A stretch of 48,757 nucleotides of DNA from Sediminibacterium sp. (GTDB lineage: Bacteria; Bacteroidota; Bacteroidia; Chitinophagales; Chitinophagaceae), in contig JANREK010000010.1 of assembly GCA_030726065.1 (NCBI GenBank), positions 1-48,757 of the forward strand, written 5' to 3'. Below, one piece after another: positions 36,138 through 45,723 of this stretch (position 1 is the stretch's first letter; every line of letters begins with the position of its first letter). The notes under the pieces were generated by a model. The model was not told the DNA's origin. It searched no databases and saw only the letters and a list, made by a program, of their open reading frames with translations. A program made the position numbers and the translations under genes.

Positions 36138-36872
36138 TTAGAAACTCATCATTTCCTTAAATTTCACCGTTTGACGACGGCTAATTTCAATTTTTTCTCC
36201 GCCCTTTAATTCCACCAATAACCCACCATTAAAGTAAGGTTCAATTTTTTCAATCCAATGTAAATTGATGATATGTTTGCGATTGGCCCTAAAAAATACA
36301 TGCTCATCCAATCGATCTTCCAGTGCATTTAATGACTTTAATATTAACGGCTTATGGGTGGAAAAATATACTTTAGCGTAGTTGCCTACACTTTCAAACA
36401 ATCTTATTTCCGCTAATTTAACAAACCAACATTGTTCTCCATCTTTTACAAATACCTGATCGGCTTCCGTCAAAGGGCCTCTAACCGAACCTTCAATTAA
36501 ACTTGCTTGTTCTAATGTTAATTCGGTTTGTAATTTTTGAATGGCATCACTTAATCTATTGAGATCAATGGGCTTTAATAAGTAATCCAATGCATTCACC
36601 TCAAAAGCTTTTAAGGCAAATTCATCAAATGCAGTAGTGAAAATAACCTTGGGTGATTTTTCTAATTCCCCTAACAAATCAAAACCGGTTTTGCCGGGCA
36701 TTTGAATATCTAAGAATATTAAATCGGGACGCGCCAATTCTATTTTTTCTACGCCTTCATCCACCCCACTCGCTTCATCAATTATTTGAATTTCGGTATG
36801 TTGTTCTAGTAATTTTTTTAGCTCATTGCGCGCTAATCTTTCATCATCAATAATTATGGCTGTTATTGGCAT
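36138..36872 (-). CDS. LytTR-family response regulator
   Basis: A 244-aa response regulator. The receiver domain (about 1-125) has IIDDERLARNEL, the phospho-acceptor Asp in DLIFLDIQMPG (about residue 55) and a Lys in LLKPIDLNRL; a LytTR DNA-binding domain (about 140-244) includes FESVGNYAKVYF and FFRANRKHIINLHWI. It is encoded 10 nt after the histidine kinase on the same strand, forming a pair. Confidence 0.95.
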   Translation of the reverse strand: MPITAIIIDDERLARNELKKLLEQHTEIQIIDEASGVDEGVEKIELARPDLIFLDIQMPGKTGFDLLGELEKSPKVIFTTAFDEFALKAFEVNALDYLLKPIDLNRLSDAIQKLQTELTLEQASLIEGSVRGPLTEADQVFVKDGEQCWFVKLAEIRLFESVGNYAKVYFSTHKPLILKSLNALEDRLDEHVFFRANRKHIINLHWIEKIEPYFNGGLLVELKGGEKIEISRRQTVKFKEMMSF

Positions 36873-36882
36873 ATACTTTTTT

Positions 36883-37983
36883 TTAAGCTGAAATTGGAAT
36901 TTTTAATTTGGCTGTCACTTGATTAGGTGCATCTTGGTAAATCTCAAACTCAGCCATTCCTTTGTATAAAATATTTAATCGCTCTCTGGTACTTTGTAAT
37001 CCAAAACCATCCTTCTCCACCTTTTCTAAAACACCTGTATTTTGAACGAACAACACATGTTTATCGTCTTCGAATTTTGATATAATTTTTATTTGACAAA
37101 CCCCTAGCTGCATGCTTAGCCCGTGTTTAATAGCGTTTTCAACTAGTGTTTGCAACATCATTGGCGGCACTTTGTTTTGAAGTGTCGTTGCATCTACTTC
37201 GTATATCACCTGCAATCTATCTTCAAAGCGAATATGTTCCAATGCTAAGTAATCCTTGACAATGGTTAACTCCTTATTGAGCGTTGTGATTTCAACTTTA
37301 TCTGCTTGGATACTGCTTCTTAAAATATTACTGAGCTCTGTAATCGCTTGTCTAGCCCTGGTTGGATTTTCATCCACCAATGCACGAATACTATTTAATG
37401 CATTAAAAATAAAATGGGGATTAATTTGCGACTTGATTGTTTTTAATTCTAACTCCTTAATTAAGGATTCAAGTTTAATTTTATTAATTGCTTCAGAATT
37501 ACTGAACTCTATAAAATGCCAAAGCATGTATACCGAAATCCAAATTAATGAAATGGGTGTGTCAAACACAAGACTTATAAAAAAGCGTTTTGTTACCCTA
37601 GCCGTATCCCATTCTGAAACTATACTTTGAATATGTAAACTAGGCAACGTGTATTGTGCCATTTTTCGTCCAGCATCGTACAACTTAAAAATTTCAAAAA
37701 TGCTGCTGATTAAAAAGCTAAATAAAACAGTATACCCAAAAAATAAGAACAAAATTTTCCACCATTGGCCAGATGGCATGGGTGGACGAAGTCCGGCCCT
37801 TAAAATAAGTAGTCTCAATAAATGCGTCAAACTTAGCCCTAACAAAAGATTAATAGCCATTCTCGGATAAAAAACAGGGCTCAATTGCCTTTCTAGTACG
37901 TAGGAAAAAAAGATAAGGGTTAGCCCATAACTGAGCCATCCTCCAATTTGACACATCCAATACCTAGTTTGATTGTTTTTCAT
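36883..37983 (-). CDS. LytS/YehU-type sensor histidine kinase
   Basis: A 366-aa membrane kinase. Four hydrophobic segments lie in about residues 10-175, followed by a His_kinase domain with the phospho-accepting His in QINPHFIFNALNSIRAL (about 203) and an ATPase domain with the N box TLVENAIKHGL and the G box DGFGLQSTRERL. It has no periplasmic sensor domain of note, so the signal is probably sensed in or near the membrane. A TAAATTTG -7 box lies only 5 nt upstream of the ATG. Target genes are unknown. Confidence 0.93.
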   Translation of the reverse strand: MKNNQTRYWMCQIGGWLSYGLTLIFFSYVLERQLSPVFYPRMAINLLLGLSLTHLLRLLILRAGLRPPMPSGQWWKILFLFFGYTVLFSFLISSIFEIFKLYDAGRKMAQYTLPSLHIQSIVSEWDTARVTKRFFISLVFDTPISLIWISVYMLWHFIEFSNSEAINKIKLESLIKELELKTIKSQINPHFIFNALNSIRALVDENPTRARQAITELSNILRSSIQADKVEITTLNKELTIVKDYLALEHIRFEDRLQVIYEVDATTLQNKVPPMMLQTLVENAIKHGLSMQLGVCQIKIISKFEDDKHVLFVQNTGVLEKVEKDGFGLQSTRERLNILYKGMAEFEIYQDAPNQVTAKLKIPISA

Positions 37984-37988
37984 CTTTT

Positions 37989-37996
37989 CAAATTTA
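37989..37996 (-). promoter_or_regulatory. candidate -7 element of the kinase-regulator operon
   Basis: Minus strand 37996-37989 reads TAAATTTG (exact TAnnTTTG), 5 nt before the kinase ATG, predicting a nearly leaderless transcript. No matching -33 TTG was seen. Confidence 0.45.
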
Positions 37997-38134
37997 CTCC
38001 AATTCCTGCTTTAAATGGGGCCATTTTAGTATTAATGGTCGTATAATTGGTTACACGGCAAGTGATTTTCGTCATTTTAAACTTTTGCTATATTTTTATG
38101 GTATTTACTTACTTTTACATTCCAATTATAGTTG

Positions 38135-40057
38135 ATGCAAATAACAGCCGGACCTCTTTTAAATACAATCAATACGCCTCAGGACTTGAAAAAAGTGAGC
38201 AGGGAACAATTGCATCAGGTATGTGATGAATTAAGACAATACATTATTGATGTTGTTAGTATTCATGGAGGCCACTTTTCTGCAAGCCTTGGTGTAGTTG
38301 AACTTAGCGTGGCATTGCATTATGTTTACAATACCCCTTATGATCAGTTGGTTTGGGATGTAGGTCATCAGGCTTATGGACACAAAATTTTAACTGGTCG
38401 TCGCGAACAATTTGTTACCAACCGAAAATATAAGGGTTTAAGTGGTTTCCCAAAAAGAAGTGAAAGCGAATATGACACTTTTGGTGTGGGTCATTCCTCT
38501 ACCTCCATCTCAGCAGCGCTCGGAATGGCCATGGCTGCCAAATACAAGGGCGAAAATAGAAAGTCAGTGGCAATTATTGGGGATGGCTCCATGACCGCTG
38601 GCATGGCTTTTGAAGCATTGAACCATGCAGGGATTGCAGATAGTGATGTGCTGATCATTTTGAATGATAACAATATGAGTATTGACCCCAATGTTGGGGC
38701 TTTAAGAGAATACTTAACAGATATTAGTACTTCTCCCACTTATAATAAAGTGCGGGATGAAATTTGGAACCTGATGGGTAAATTACCTATTGGTAAAAAC
38801 TTTACCCGTGAAATTGCTTCTAAAATGGAAGCAAGTGTAAAAGGAGTTGTTTCCAAAAGCAGTAATATTTTTGAAGCCTTACAACTTAGATATTTTGGCC
38901 CAATTGATGGACATAATATTGCCAATTTGGTGGATACCTTGAATGACCTCAAGGAAATTCCTGGCCCTAAACTATTGCATATCATTACCGTGAAAGGAAA
39001 GGGTTATGCCCTAGCTGAAAAAGACCAAACCAAATGGCATGCCCCAGGTTTGTTTGATAAATTAACAGGGGAAATAATTAAGAAAAAAATTGAAACCCCA
39101 CAACCTCCAAAATACCAGGATGTATTTGGACGTAGTATTGTTGAATTGGCAAAAGTGAATCCTCAAATTATGGGCGTAACGCCTGCAATGCCAAGTGGCT
39201 CTTCTTTAAAATTCATGATGGATGAAATGCCGCACCGTGCATTTGATGTAGGCATTTGTGAACAACATGCAGTTACTTTAAGTGCTGGACTTGCAACGCA
39301 AGGCATCAAAGTTTTTTGCAATATTTATTCTTCTTTTATGCAACGGGCATATGACCAAGTCATTCATGATGTTGCTATCCAAAAATTACCTGTTGTATTT
39401 TGTTTGGATCGCGCTGGTTTAGTAGGCGAAGATGGTCCAACACATCATGGCTGTTATGATATTGCTTTTTTCAGATGTATTCCAAATATGATTATTAGCG
39501 CACCCATGAACGAACAAGAATTGCGCAATTTGATGTACACGGCACAACTTCCTGAAACCAACCTACCATTTGTCATTCGTTACCCAAGAGGAGAAGGCGT
39601 GATGGTGGATTGGCAAAAACCTTTTGAGAAAATAGAAATTGGTAAAGGCCGTAAACTTAAGGATGGTAAGGATATCGCGATTTTAAGTTTTGGACACCCT
39701 GGTAATTTTGTTCAAACAGCCATTCGCAATTTACGTCCAGAAGGTATTGACCCAGCGCATTATGATATAAGATTTGTAAAACCTTTGGATACCGATTTAT
39801 TACATGAAGTATTTCAAAACTATTCCATGATTATCACTGTTGAAGATGCAACAGTAGTGGGTGGTTTTGGTTCAGCTATTTTAGAATTCATGAACGAACA
39901 TAACTACACCGCTAAAATTAAAATTTTAGGAATACCGGATACCATTGTGGAGCATGGCACTTTGAAAGAATTACAAAACGAATGTCATTACGATACAAAT
40001 GCAATTATGGACACTGTAAAATCCTTATTAGGAAAAACATTGCTTACAGAGGTGTAA
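38135..40057 (+). CDS. dxs: 1-deoxy-D-xylulose-5-phosphate synthase
   Basis: A 640-aa DXS that condenses pyruvate and glyceraldehyde 3-phosphate, the first step of the MEP isoprenoid pathway. Seen: SIHGGHFSASLGVVEL, the TPP/Mg motif GDGSMTAGMAFEAL with NDNNMSIDPNVG, DVGICEQHAVTLSAG, the DRAGLVGEDGPTHHG motif and the transketolase C-domain. Start at ATG 38135; a TTG three nt upstream is not needed. It supports the GGGP synthase and quinone/undecaprenyl synthesis. Confidence 0.97.
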   Translation: MQITAGPLLNTINTPQDLKKVSREQLHQVCDELRQYIIDVVSIHGGHFSASLGVVELSVALHYVYNTPYDQLVWDVGHQAYGHKILTGRREQFVTNRKYKGLSGFPKRSESEYDTFGVGHSSTSISAALGMAMAAKYKGENRKSVAIIGDGSMTAGMAFEALNHAGIADSDVLIILNDNNMSIDPNVGALREYLTDISTSPTYNKVRDEIWNLMGKLPIGKNFTREIASKMEASVKGVVSKSSNIFEALQLRYFGPIDGHNIANLVDTLNDLKEIPGPKLLHIITVKGKGYALAEKDQTKWHAPGLFDKLTGEIIKKKIETPQPPKYQDVFGRSIVELAKVNPQIMGVTPAMPSGSSLKFMMDEMPHRAFDVGICEQHAVTLSAGLATQGIKVFCNIYSSFMQRAYDQVIHDVAIQKLPVVFCLDRAGLVGEDGPTHHGCYDIAFFRCIPNMIISAPMNEQELRNLMYTAQLPETNLPFVIRYPRGEGVMVDWQKPFEKIEIGKGRKLKDGKDIAILSFGHPGNFVQTAIRNLRPEGIDPAHYDIRFVKPLDTDLLHEVFQNYSMIITVEDATVVGGFGSAILEFMNEHNYTAKIKILGIPDTIVEHGTLKELQNECHYDTNAIMDTVKSLLGKTLLTEV

Positions 40058-40100
40058 GTACATGTAAACTTATTACAGAAAAAAATTATAGAAAGAAAGA

Positions 40101-40955
40101 TTATAGTTGATAAAATAAAGCCGCGTTTTTATTAAACACTTTCTCCTGATCAATTACTGGCAAACAATTTTCAATAATTTCACGGTAGGCATTGATGGAT
40201 TTAACAAACCCGCCCGCCAATAAAGATACTGGCCAATCGCCCCCACAAAAACAACGGTCAGTGCCAAACTGTTCCAGCGCATACTCAATACTAGCTTGAA
40301 TATCAGCGGATGTCCAAGTTTCAAATTTGCCCGTAGCCAAAGCTAACCCTGAAATTTTTGCATGTATATTTTTATGCTGTGCCGCCAACTTGATATTGGT
40401 GCGCCAAATATCCATTTGTGATTGATGGGGTATTGGTGGATTATTCAAATGATCCAGTACTAAATTTAAACTAGGGATTTTTTCAGCAATGGTGATTGCC
40501 GCTTTTAAATGCGCTTCCTTCACGCCCACAATATCATAGGTGATATGATGGTGTGCTAAAATTTTCAAGCTTTCAATCACCTTATCTTGCAACAACCAAT
40601 GATCATTGGCTTCGTTATGAATTAAGTGCCTGATGCCTTTTATATAAGGCTGGGTGGCTTTCCAATTTTCAATAAGTGTCTGTGTTTTTGATGGATCTTC
40701 TAAGGGTACCCAACCCACAACCCCATTGATCCAATCATTTTGCGCTGCTGCGCTTAACATTAATTCAGTATCGGCTAGATTATTTGCAGCTTGCACTAAA
40801 ACGGCACTCGTCACATTGACCTTTGATAATTGTGGATATAATTCGTCAGGTAAATAATTGCGGGCTAAAATGGAGTCATCTCCTTGCAACCAACTATAAT
40901 GAACTTTGATCAAGTCCCAAATATGTACATGGGTATCAATAATGGGTATCGACAT
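40101..40955 (-). CDS. amidohydrolase family protein (amidohydrolase_2)
   Basis: A 284-aa TIM-barrel metal-dependent hydrolase of the amidohydrolase_2 type. The metal site begins DTHVHIWD (7-14); later segments include GIRHLIHNE, LVLDHLNNPP and the closing CFCGGDWPVSLL with a conserved Asp. By pattern it resembles 2-pyrone-4,6-dicarboxylate lactonase and fuconolactone hydrolase relatives. The substrate is not assignable. The neighbours give no pathway clue. Confidence 0.88.
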   Translation of the reverse strand: MSIPIIDTHVHIWDLIKVHYSWLQGDDSILARNYLPDELYPQLSKVNVTSAVLVQAANNLADTELMLSAAAQNDWINGVVGWVPLEDPSKTQTLIENWKATQPYIKGIRHLIHNEANDHWLLQDKVIESLKILAHHHITYDIVGVKEAHLKAAITIAEKIPSLNLVLDHLNNPPIPHQSQMDIWRTNIKLAAQHKNIHAKISGLALATGKFETWTSADIQASIEYALEQFGTDRCFCGGDWPVSLLAGGFVKSINAYREIIENCLPVIDQEKVFNKNAALFYQL

Positions 40956-40997
40956 AATTAAAATAAATTTATATCGCTGAAATTCAAGTGCACACTA

Positions 40998-41879
40998 CTA
41001 ATTTAAACTTGGATCAAAATCGCCTTCATCCAAAGTTGACTCATCTACTGCTTCATCCTTGAACGCTTCTAAATTAGGGGTTTCATAGGAATCAAAGGTA
41101 TCAATATGTCCAGGTTCTAAATCTTCTTCGCGATTTTCATTCCATTCAATAATGAAATTATTACGTCCTTCCCCCACCAGTAACTTCATATATTTTTGTT
41201 GCGCTAATTCAAGGATAGATAAGAAAAAGAACAAGGCTTGAACACGGTCCTGACAAACATCAAATACTTTTTCAAATGCCACTGTTTTTCCTTCCTGCAC
41301 TGTTTTCAATAAATACTCCCGACTACTTTCCATGGTATAGTTATAACTAACAACAGTATGTACCGGACGATTTTGTCGTTCTTGCAAACGGGTCATTACT
41401 TTTTCAAATGACTTCATCAGTTTAAATAAAGTAACGGTTTGCAACTCGGTTCCTTCCGCAGCTTCCTCCCCTACAATAGACATTTCTTGTTTGATATTCC
41501 CGCGCTTCATCATCAACATTCTTAGGGATTCCAAATCGGCCATTTGCACAGCTGCTTCCTTATACTTTTTGTATTCTAGGATTTTATCAATCAATTCTTG
41601 TCTTGGATCAATTTCGTTTCCTGAAGCATCTAACTCCTTTCTTGGTAATAATAATTTTGCCTTGATACGCATTAGGGTAGATACGAACAAGATGAACTCG
41701 CTACTTAATTCAATATTCAACTTTTCCTCTTGATGGATAAAGTCCAAAAAATCATTGATAATTTTAGTGATTTGGATATTATAGATATCCATTTCGTCAC
41801 GCTCAATAAAAAAAAGCAATAAGTCAAATGGCCCCTCAAATTGGTCCACTTTGATCGAATAATTAGTATGCTGGCTCAT
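40998..41879 (-). CDS. scpA: segregation and condensation protein A
   Basis: A 293-aa ScpA/kleisin, bridging the Smc heads in the chromosome condensin. The N-terminal FEGPFDLLLFFIERDEMDIYNI is the family hallmark; a helical middle region and the C-terminal winged-helix (VFDVCQDRVQALFFFLSILELAQ) follow, and an acidic tail ends the protein. scpB, often adjacent, is not in the window. It is divergent from the DMT transporter. Confidence 0.94.
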   Translation of the reverse strand: MSQHTNYSIKVDQFEGPFDLLLFFIERDEMDIYNIQITKIINDFLDFIHQEEKLNIELSSEFILFVSTLMRIKAKLLLPRKELDASGNEIDPRQELIDKILEYKKYKEAAVQMADLESLRMLMMKRGNIKQEMSIVGEEAAEGTELQTVTLFKLMKSFEKVMTRLQERQNRPVHTVVSYNYTMESSREYLLKTVQEGKTVAFEKVFDVCQDRVQALFFFLSILELAQQKYMKLLVGEGRNNFIIEWNENREEDLEPGHIDTFDSYETPNLEAFKDEAVDESTLDEGDFDPSLN

Positions 41880-41979
41880 ACCTACAAAGAAAAGGAATCG
41901 TGTTTAAATTAGCGTTAATTGATAGATTATTTATCCACTTTTAAACAAATTAATAGCATCTTTGCCCAAATTTAACTTC

Positions 41980-42870
41980 ATGAACAAAAAGTTCATCAAT
42001 TGGAGCATTTTTATACTACTTTCTGTTATTTGGGGAAGCTCCTTTTTATTGATGAAGATAGGAATGCAAGCCGGCACCGTGGAATTGAGCCCCTACCAAG
42101 TTGCTTCCTTAAGGATGGTATTTGCGGGTATTGTACTAGTGCCTCTCGCGTTTAAAGCCTTGAAACAAATCCCTAAAAATAAATTAGGCCTCGTTATTTT
42201 ATCGGGTATTATTGGCAATTTTATACCTGCTTACTTATTTTGTATCGCTGAAACAAAAATTGATAGTGCTTTGGCTGGTATACTCAATTCACTTACGCCA
42301 TTATTCACCATTATCGTAGGAATGGTTGTTTTTAAAATCAGTATTGACCCAAAAAAAATTGGTGGCATATTATTGGGATTAGTTGGATTGTGCATTTCGG
42401 TAGTGGCCGGAAAAACGCTACACTTTGAAAATATTTCCTTTAGTATTTTTATCATCCTAGCTACTATTTGCTATGGCTTCAATGTAAATATGGTAGGCAA
42501 GCATATGCAAAATATTAGTGCCATCAATATCGCTTCACTTGCATTTTCATTTTCCATTATACCAGCCACTTTAATTTTATTTTGGACTGGTTATTTTAAT
42601 TATGATTTTACTAACCCTGCTTTATTAAATGCAACTTTAGCAAGTGGCACCTTGGGCGTAATTAATACGTCCATTGCCTCCATATTATTTTATGTTTTAG
42701 TAAAACGTGCAGGTATTTTATTTGCTTCCACAGTGACCTATGCAATCCCATTTGTTTCCTTAGCCATGGGCTTGTTATACAATGAAGCAATACATCCAAT
42801 GCGCCTATTGGGCCTCGCTATTATACTTTGTGGCGTTTATATTGTAAATAAAAGAAGCACCGCCAAATAA
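41980..42870 (+). CDS. EamA/DMT-family transporter
   Basis: A 296-aa protein with ten hydrophobic segments in two EamA repeats. The first repeat begins LLSVIWGSSFLLMKIGMQ and includes AFKALKQIPKN; the second has AGILFASTVTYAIPFVSLAMGLL. DMT carriers export or import metabolites such as amino acids; the substrate is unknown. I start at ATG 41980; a TTG at 41962 lies in a near-consensus promoter-like CATCTTTG. Its stop is one nt from the convergent frr stop. Confidence 0.92.
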   Translation: MNKKFINWSIFILLSVIWGSSFLLMKIGMQAGTVELSPYQVASLRMVFAGIVLVPLAFKALKQIPKNKLGLVILSGIIGNFIPAYLFCIAETKIDSALAGILNSLTPLFTIIVGMVVFKISIDPKKIGGILLGLVGLCISVVAGKTLHFENISFSIFIILATICYGFNVNMVGKHMQNISAINIASLAFSFSIIPATLILFWTGYFNYDFTNPALLNATLASGTLGVINTSIASILFYVLVKRAGILFASTVTYAIPFVSLAMGLLYNEAIHPMRLLGLAIILCGVYIVNKRSTAK

Positions 42871-42871
42871 C

Positions 42872-43435
42872 CTATACGGTCATCATTTCTTTTTCCTTGG
42901 CTTCTAAATGTTTTTCAACCAACGCAACATACTTATCAGTCAATGATTGAATGGTATCTTCCGCGCCTTTACAAATATCTTCACTCATGCCATCCTTCTG
43001 TAATTTTTTTACTTGTTCAATATGATCTCTTCTAATATTGCGAATTGCTACTTTGCTAACTTCTCCTTCACCACTTGCCTTTTTAAATAATTCCTTTCTA
43101 CGTTCTTCTGTGAGTGGCGGCATAAATAAACGAATATTGATACCATCATTTTGTGGCGTAATTCCAATATTAGCCGCCATAATTGACCTTTCAATTAAAG
43201 GCAACATATTTTTTTCCCAAGGTTGGATACTGATCGTTCTAGAATCCAATACTTGCACATTCGCTACCTGGCTAATCGGTGTAGGTGTACCATAATAGTC
43301 AACATTAATTCCTTCTAAAATGGAAGGTGTTGCCTTTCCAGCCCTAATCTTAGTTAATTCAATTTCTAAGTGATTAATGGCCTTTTTCATGGCCAATTCC
43401 GCTTCCCCACTAATTTTTTGTAATTCGTCCAACAT
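42872..43435 (-). CDS. frr: ribosome recycling factor
   Basis: A 187-aa RRF, which with EF-G splits the post-termination ribosome. The three-helix bundle is recognisable: ELTKIRAGKATPSILEGINVDYYG, then DSRTISIQPWEKNML, PQNDGINIRLFMPPLTEERRKEL, and VAIRNIRRDHIEQVKK. Start at ATG 43435, which gives the normal family length; an in-frame ATG at 43501 would add 22 residues before the first helix. pyrH, its usual neighbour, is not here. Confidence 0.96.
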   Translation of the reverse strand: MLDELQKISGEAELAMKKAINHLEIELTKIRAGKATPSILEGINVDYYGTPTPISQVANVQVLDSRTISIQPWEKNMLPLIERSIMAANIGITPQNDGINIRLFMPPLTEERRKELFKKASGEGEVSKVAIRNIRRDHIEQVKKLQKDGMSEDICKGAEDTIQSLTDKYVALVEKHLEAKEKEMMTV

Positions 43436-43539
43436 ATTAGAATGATTTGAGTAAATAAAGCTACGCAAATCATCGTATTGTTCATCCCCCTTTTTAAGCA
43501 TTTTTTAAAAGTTTTCGCCAACATTTAGGGGATGAATTC

Positions 43540-43547
43540 TATCTTTG
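43540..43547 (+). promoter_or_regulatory. candidate -7 element of the transketolase gene
   Basis: TATCTTTG (exact TAnnTTTG), predicting a leader of about 18 nt to the ATG at 43569. The apparent TTG start at 43545 lies inside this box. Confidence 0.5.
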
Positions 43548-43568
43548 TGCCCTACTGATACAAATATT

Positions 43569-44408
43569 ATGGCAACGACCGATTTAACTAAAATTGCATC
43601 TCAAATTAGAAGAGATATTGTAAGAATGGTTCATGCACAACAAAGCGGCCACCCAGGTGGTTCTTTAGGCTGTACCGACTTTTTAACTGCCTTGTATTTT
43701 AAGGTGTTGAAACATGATCATAGTTTTTCAATGGATGGAAAAGGAGAGGATCTTTTCTTTTTATCCAATGGTCATATTTCACCCGTTTTTTATTCTGTAC
43801 TTGCAAGATCTGGTTATTTTGATGTTAAAGAATTAGCTACTTTCAGAAAAATAAATTCTCGTTTACAAGGTCATCCAACCACCCATGAGCATTTACCAGG
43901 TATTCGTATTGCGAGTGGATCTTTAGGACAAGGCATGAGTGTTGCCATTGGTGCAGCATTATCTAAAAAATATAATAACGATAATCGCACTGTTTATTGT
44001 TTACATGGAGATGGTGAATTACAAGAAGGACAAATTTGGGAATCGATCATGTTTGCTGCACATAATAAAGTAGATAATTTAATTGCAACTGTAGATGTGA
44101 ATGGCCAACAAATTGATGGCCCATTAAGTAAAGTATTATCTCTAGATAGTTTAGAGGATAAATTCAAAGCATTTAATTGGACCTTATTACATATGGACGG
44201 TCATAATATGGAAGAAATTGTTGCCACTTTAGATAAAGCGAAAGCTTTAACTGGACAAGGCAAACCAATTTGCATATTAATGAAAACTGAAATGGGCAAG
44301 GGTGTTGACTTTATGGAAGGTAGCCATGAGTGGCATGGAATTGCACCTAACGATGAGCAACTAGCAAAAGCATTAGGTCAATTAGAAGAAACCTTGGGCG
44401 ATTATTAA
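43569..44408 (+). CDS. transketolase, N-terminal (thiamine-binding) subunit
   Basis: A 279-aa split transketolase N-subunit: QSGHPGGSLGCTDFLTALY, SNGHISPVFYSVLARSGYF, HLPGIRIASGSLGQGMSVAIG and the TPP/Mg motif HGDGELQEGQIWE with NGQQIDGP. It catalyses two-carbon transfer in the pentose phosphate pathway only with a C-terminal subunit. In many bacteria that gene follows directly; here the next gene is on the other strand and is unrelated, so the partner must lie elsewhere. Confidence 0.94.
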   Translation: MATTDLTKIASQIRRDIVRMVHAQQSGHPGGSLGCTDFLTALYFKVLKHDHSFSMDGKGEDLFFLSNGHISPVFYSVLARSGYFDVKELATFRKINSRLQGHPTTHEHLPGIRIASGSLGQGMSVAIGAALSKKYNNDNRTVYCLHGDGELQEGQIWESIMFAAHNKVDNLIATVDVNGQQIDGPLSKVLSLDSLEDKFKAFNWTLLHMDGHNMEEIVATLDKAKALTGQGKPICILMKTEMGKGVDFMEGSHEWHGIAPNDEQLAKALGQLEETLGDY

Positions 44409-44434
44409 TTTTATTCTTTTTACTTCCTACCATC

Positions 44435-44460
44435 ACTATATCTCATAAATGAGATATAGT
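44435..44460. terminator. 26-nt palindrome between convergent genes
   Basis: ACTATATCTCAT, AA, ATGAGATATAGT: two perfect 12-nt arms. It lies 27 nt after the transketolase stop and before the permease gene stop on the opposite strand. It lacks a T-run on the plus side, so it may be a terminator, a stabilising hairpin or a binding site. Confidence 0.5.
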
Positions 44461-44511
44461 ATCAGTTATAAGAGATTTTTATAAAATATAAAATCGCTAT
44501 TAAATCCTCTT

Positions 44512-45723
44512 TTATATCTTTTCTTGAAAGGAGTCTGCTGCGCGTTTTGCAGGAATCCAACCTGCTAGTATTGAAATAAATAATACCAAACTAATAATGG
44601 CGATATAATCAATCAACATTGGTTTTACCGGATAGTAGTCAATGACAAATGAATTGCCTTCCAATTTAATTAAGTGGTATTTTAATTGTAGCCAACAAAA
44701 TAAACTGGACAACAGTCCGCCGATAAGTGCGCCAATGAAAGCCATGATACCGGACAAGAGTAAAAATATTTTTTGAATATCCCAGGACTGCGCTCCCATT
44801 GCCTGCAATACATGAATGTCTTTTTGCTTTTCCAAAACCAACATAGTTAATGCCCCGACTAAATTAAAACTAGCCACAATCATGATAAGTGCGAGTATGA
44901 AAAAAATGATCCACTTTTCCGTTTGCATGATTTTATATAAATCAATATTCTGCTGATACTTGTTTTGAACTTGCACCCCACTACCTAATATCGATTTTAT
45001 ACTTGCAGTAATTTGCTTTTCATATTTCAGGTCAATGGATAACTCAATGCCCGAAATTTCGTTCGGTATTAAATCAAACAAATATTGCGCAAAGCCATCA
45101 TTCGTGAAAATATATTGTTCGTCAAATTCCTGTTGGATAGAAAACGCCCCCGATTGCACTACAGATAAGGTATTTAATTGATCCAATTGCGCAATTGATT
45201 TGCCACTTCGATTCACCGCATACAATTGCATCGTATCGCCCAATGGGTCCTGGAATAAGCCTAGTCTTTGCTCTACGCCAATGCCAATAATAATTTTTGG
45301 GCTAGCAATATTACCTAAATCAAATTCCCCTCTTTTTAAATAGTTGGATACCTTATTGATATTTATATAGGAAGGCGCCACGCCTTTCACCGTTACCACG
45401 GATTGTTGATTCCCTTTTACTAGCAAGGCCTTACTGATCACCACTTTACTTAATGACTTAACACCCGTTATTTTTTCTACAGCCTGGTATTGCGCATCTG
45501 TAATTTTTATAAACTTCGCATTATTGGGTGTTACACTGATATCAGCATAAAAATCCGAATATAAACCTTTCACTACTTCTGTAAAACCATTAGATACACT
45601 TAGCACTGTGATTAATGCTGCCGTACCTAAAGCAATTGCAAATACACTCACCCATGCAATAATTTGTATTGCCTGGAAAGCATACTTACCCCTAAAATAT
45701 CGCCAAGCAAATAAAGAATGCAC
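44512..45723 (-). CDS. FtsX/LolC-LolE-type ABC transporter permease
   Basis: A 403-aa permease with one N-terminal transmembrane helix (about 22-45), a large periplasmic MacB-like domain (about 46-270) and three C-terminal helices (about 275-395) forming the FtsX domain. The opening AWRYFRGKYAFQAIQIIAWVSV and the MLVLEKQKDIHVLQAMGAQSW coupling helix are typical of the LolC/E group that extracts lipoproteins from the inner membrane. It starts with GTG at 45723, directly after the rbfA stop. Its ATPase partner is not adjacent. Confidence 0.9.
   Translation of the reverse strand: MHSLFAWRYFRGKYAFQAIQIIAWVSVFAIALGTAALITVLSVSNGFTEVVKGLYSDFYADISVTPNNAKFIKITDAQYQAVEKITGVKSLSKVVISKALLVKGNQQSVVTVKGVAPSYININKVSNYLKRGEFDLGNIASPKIIIGIGVEQRLGLFQDPLGDTMQLYAVNRSGKSIAQLDQLNTLSVVQSGAFSIQQEFDEQYIFTNDGFAQYLFDLIPNEISGIELSIDLKYEKQITASIKSILGSGVQVQNKYQQNIDLYKIMQTEKWIIFFILALIMIVASFNLVGALTMLVLEKQKDIHVLQAMGAQSWDIQKIFLLLSGIMAFIGALIGGLLSSLFCWLQLKYHLIKLEGNSFVIDYYPVKPMLIDYIAIISLVLFISILAGWIPAKRAADSFQEKI

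Noticed and set aside
43501..43501. Longer start for frr (22 extra residues)
   Set aside because: The added residues do not fit the family; the ATG at 43435 gives the usual RRF length.
43545..43568. TTG start for the transketolase N-subunit
   Set aside because: The TTG is part of the TATCTTTG -7 box; the ATG at 43569 is the natural start.
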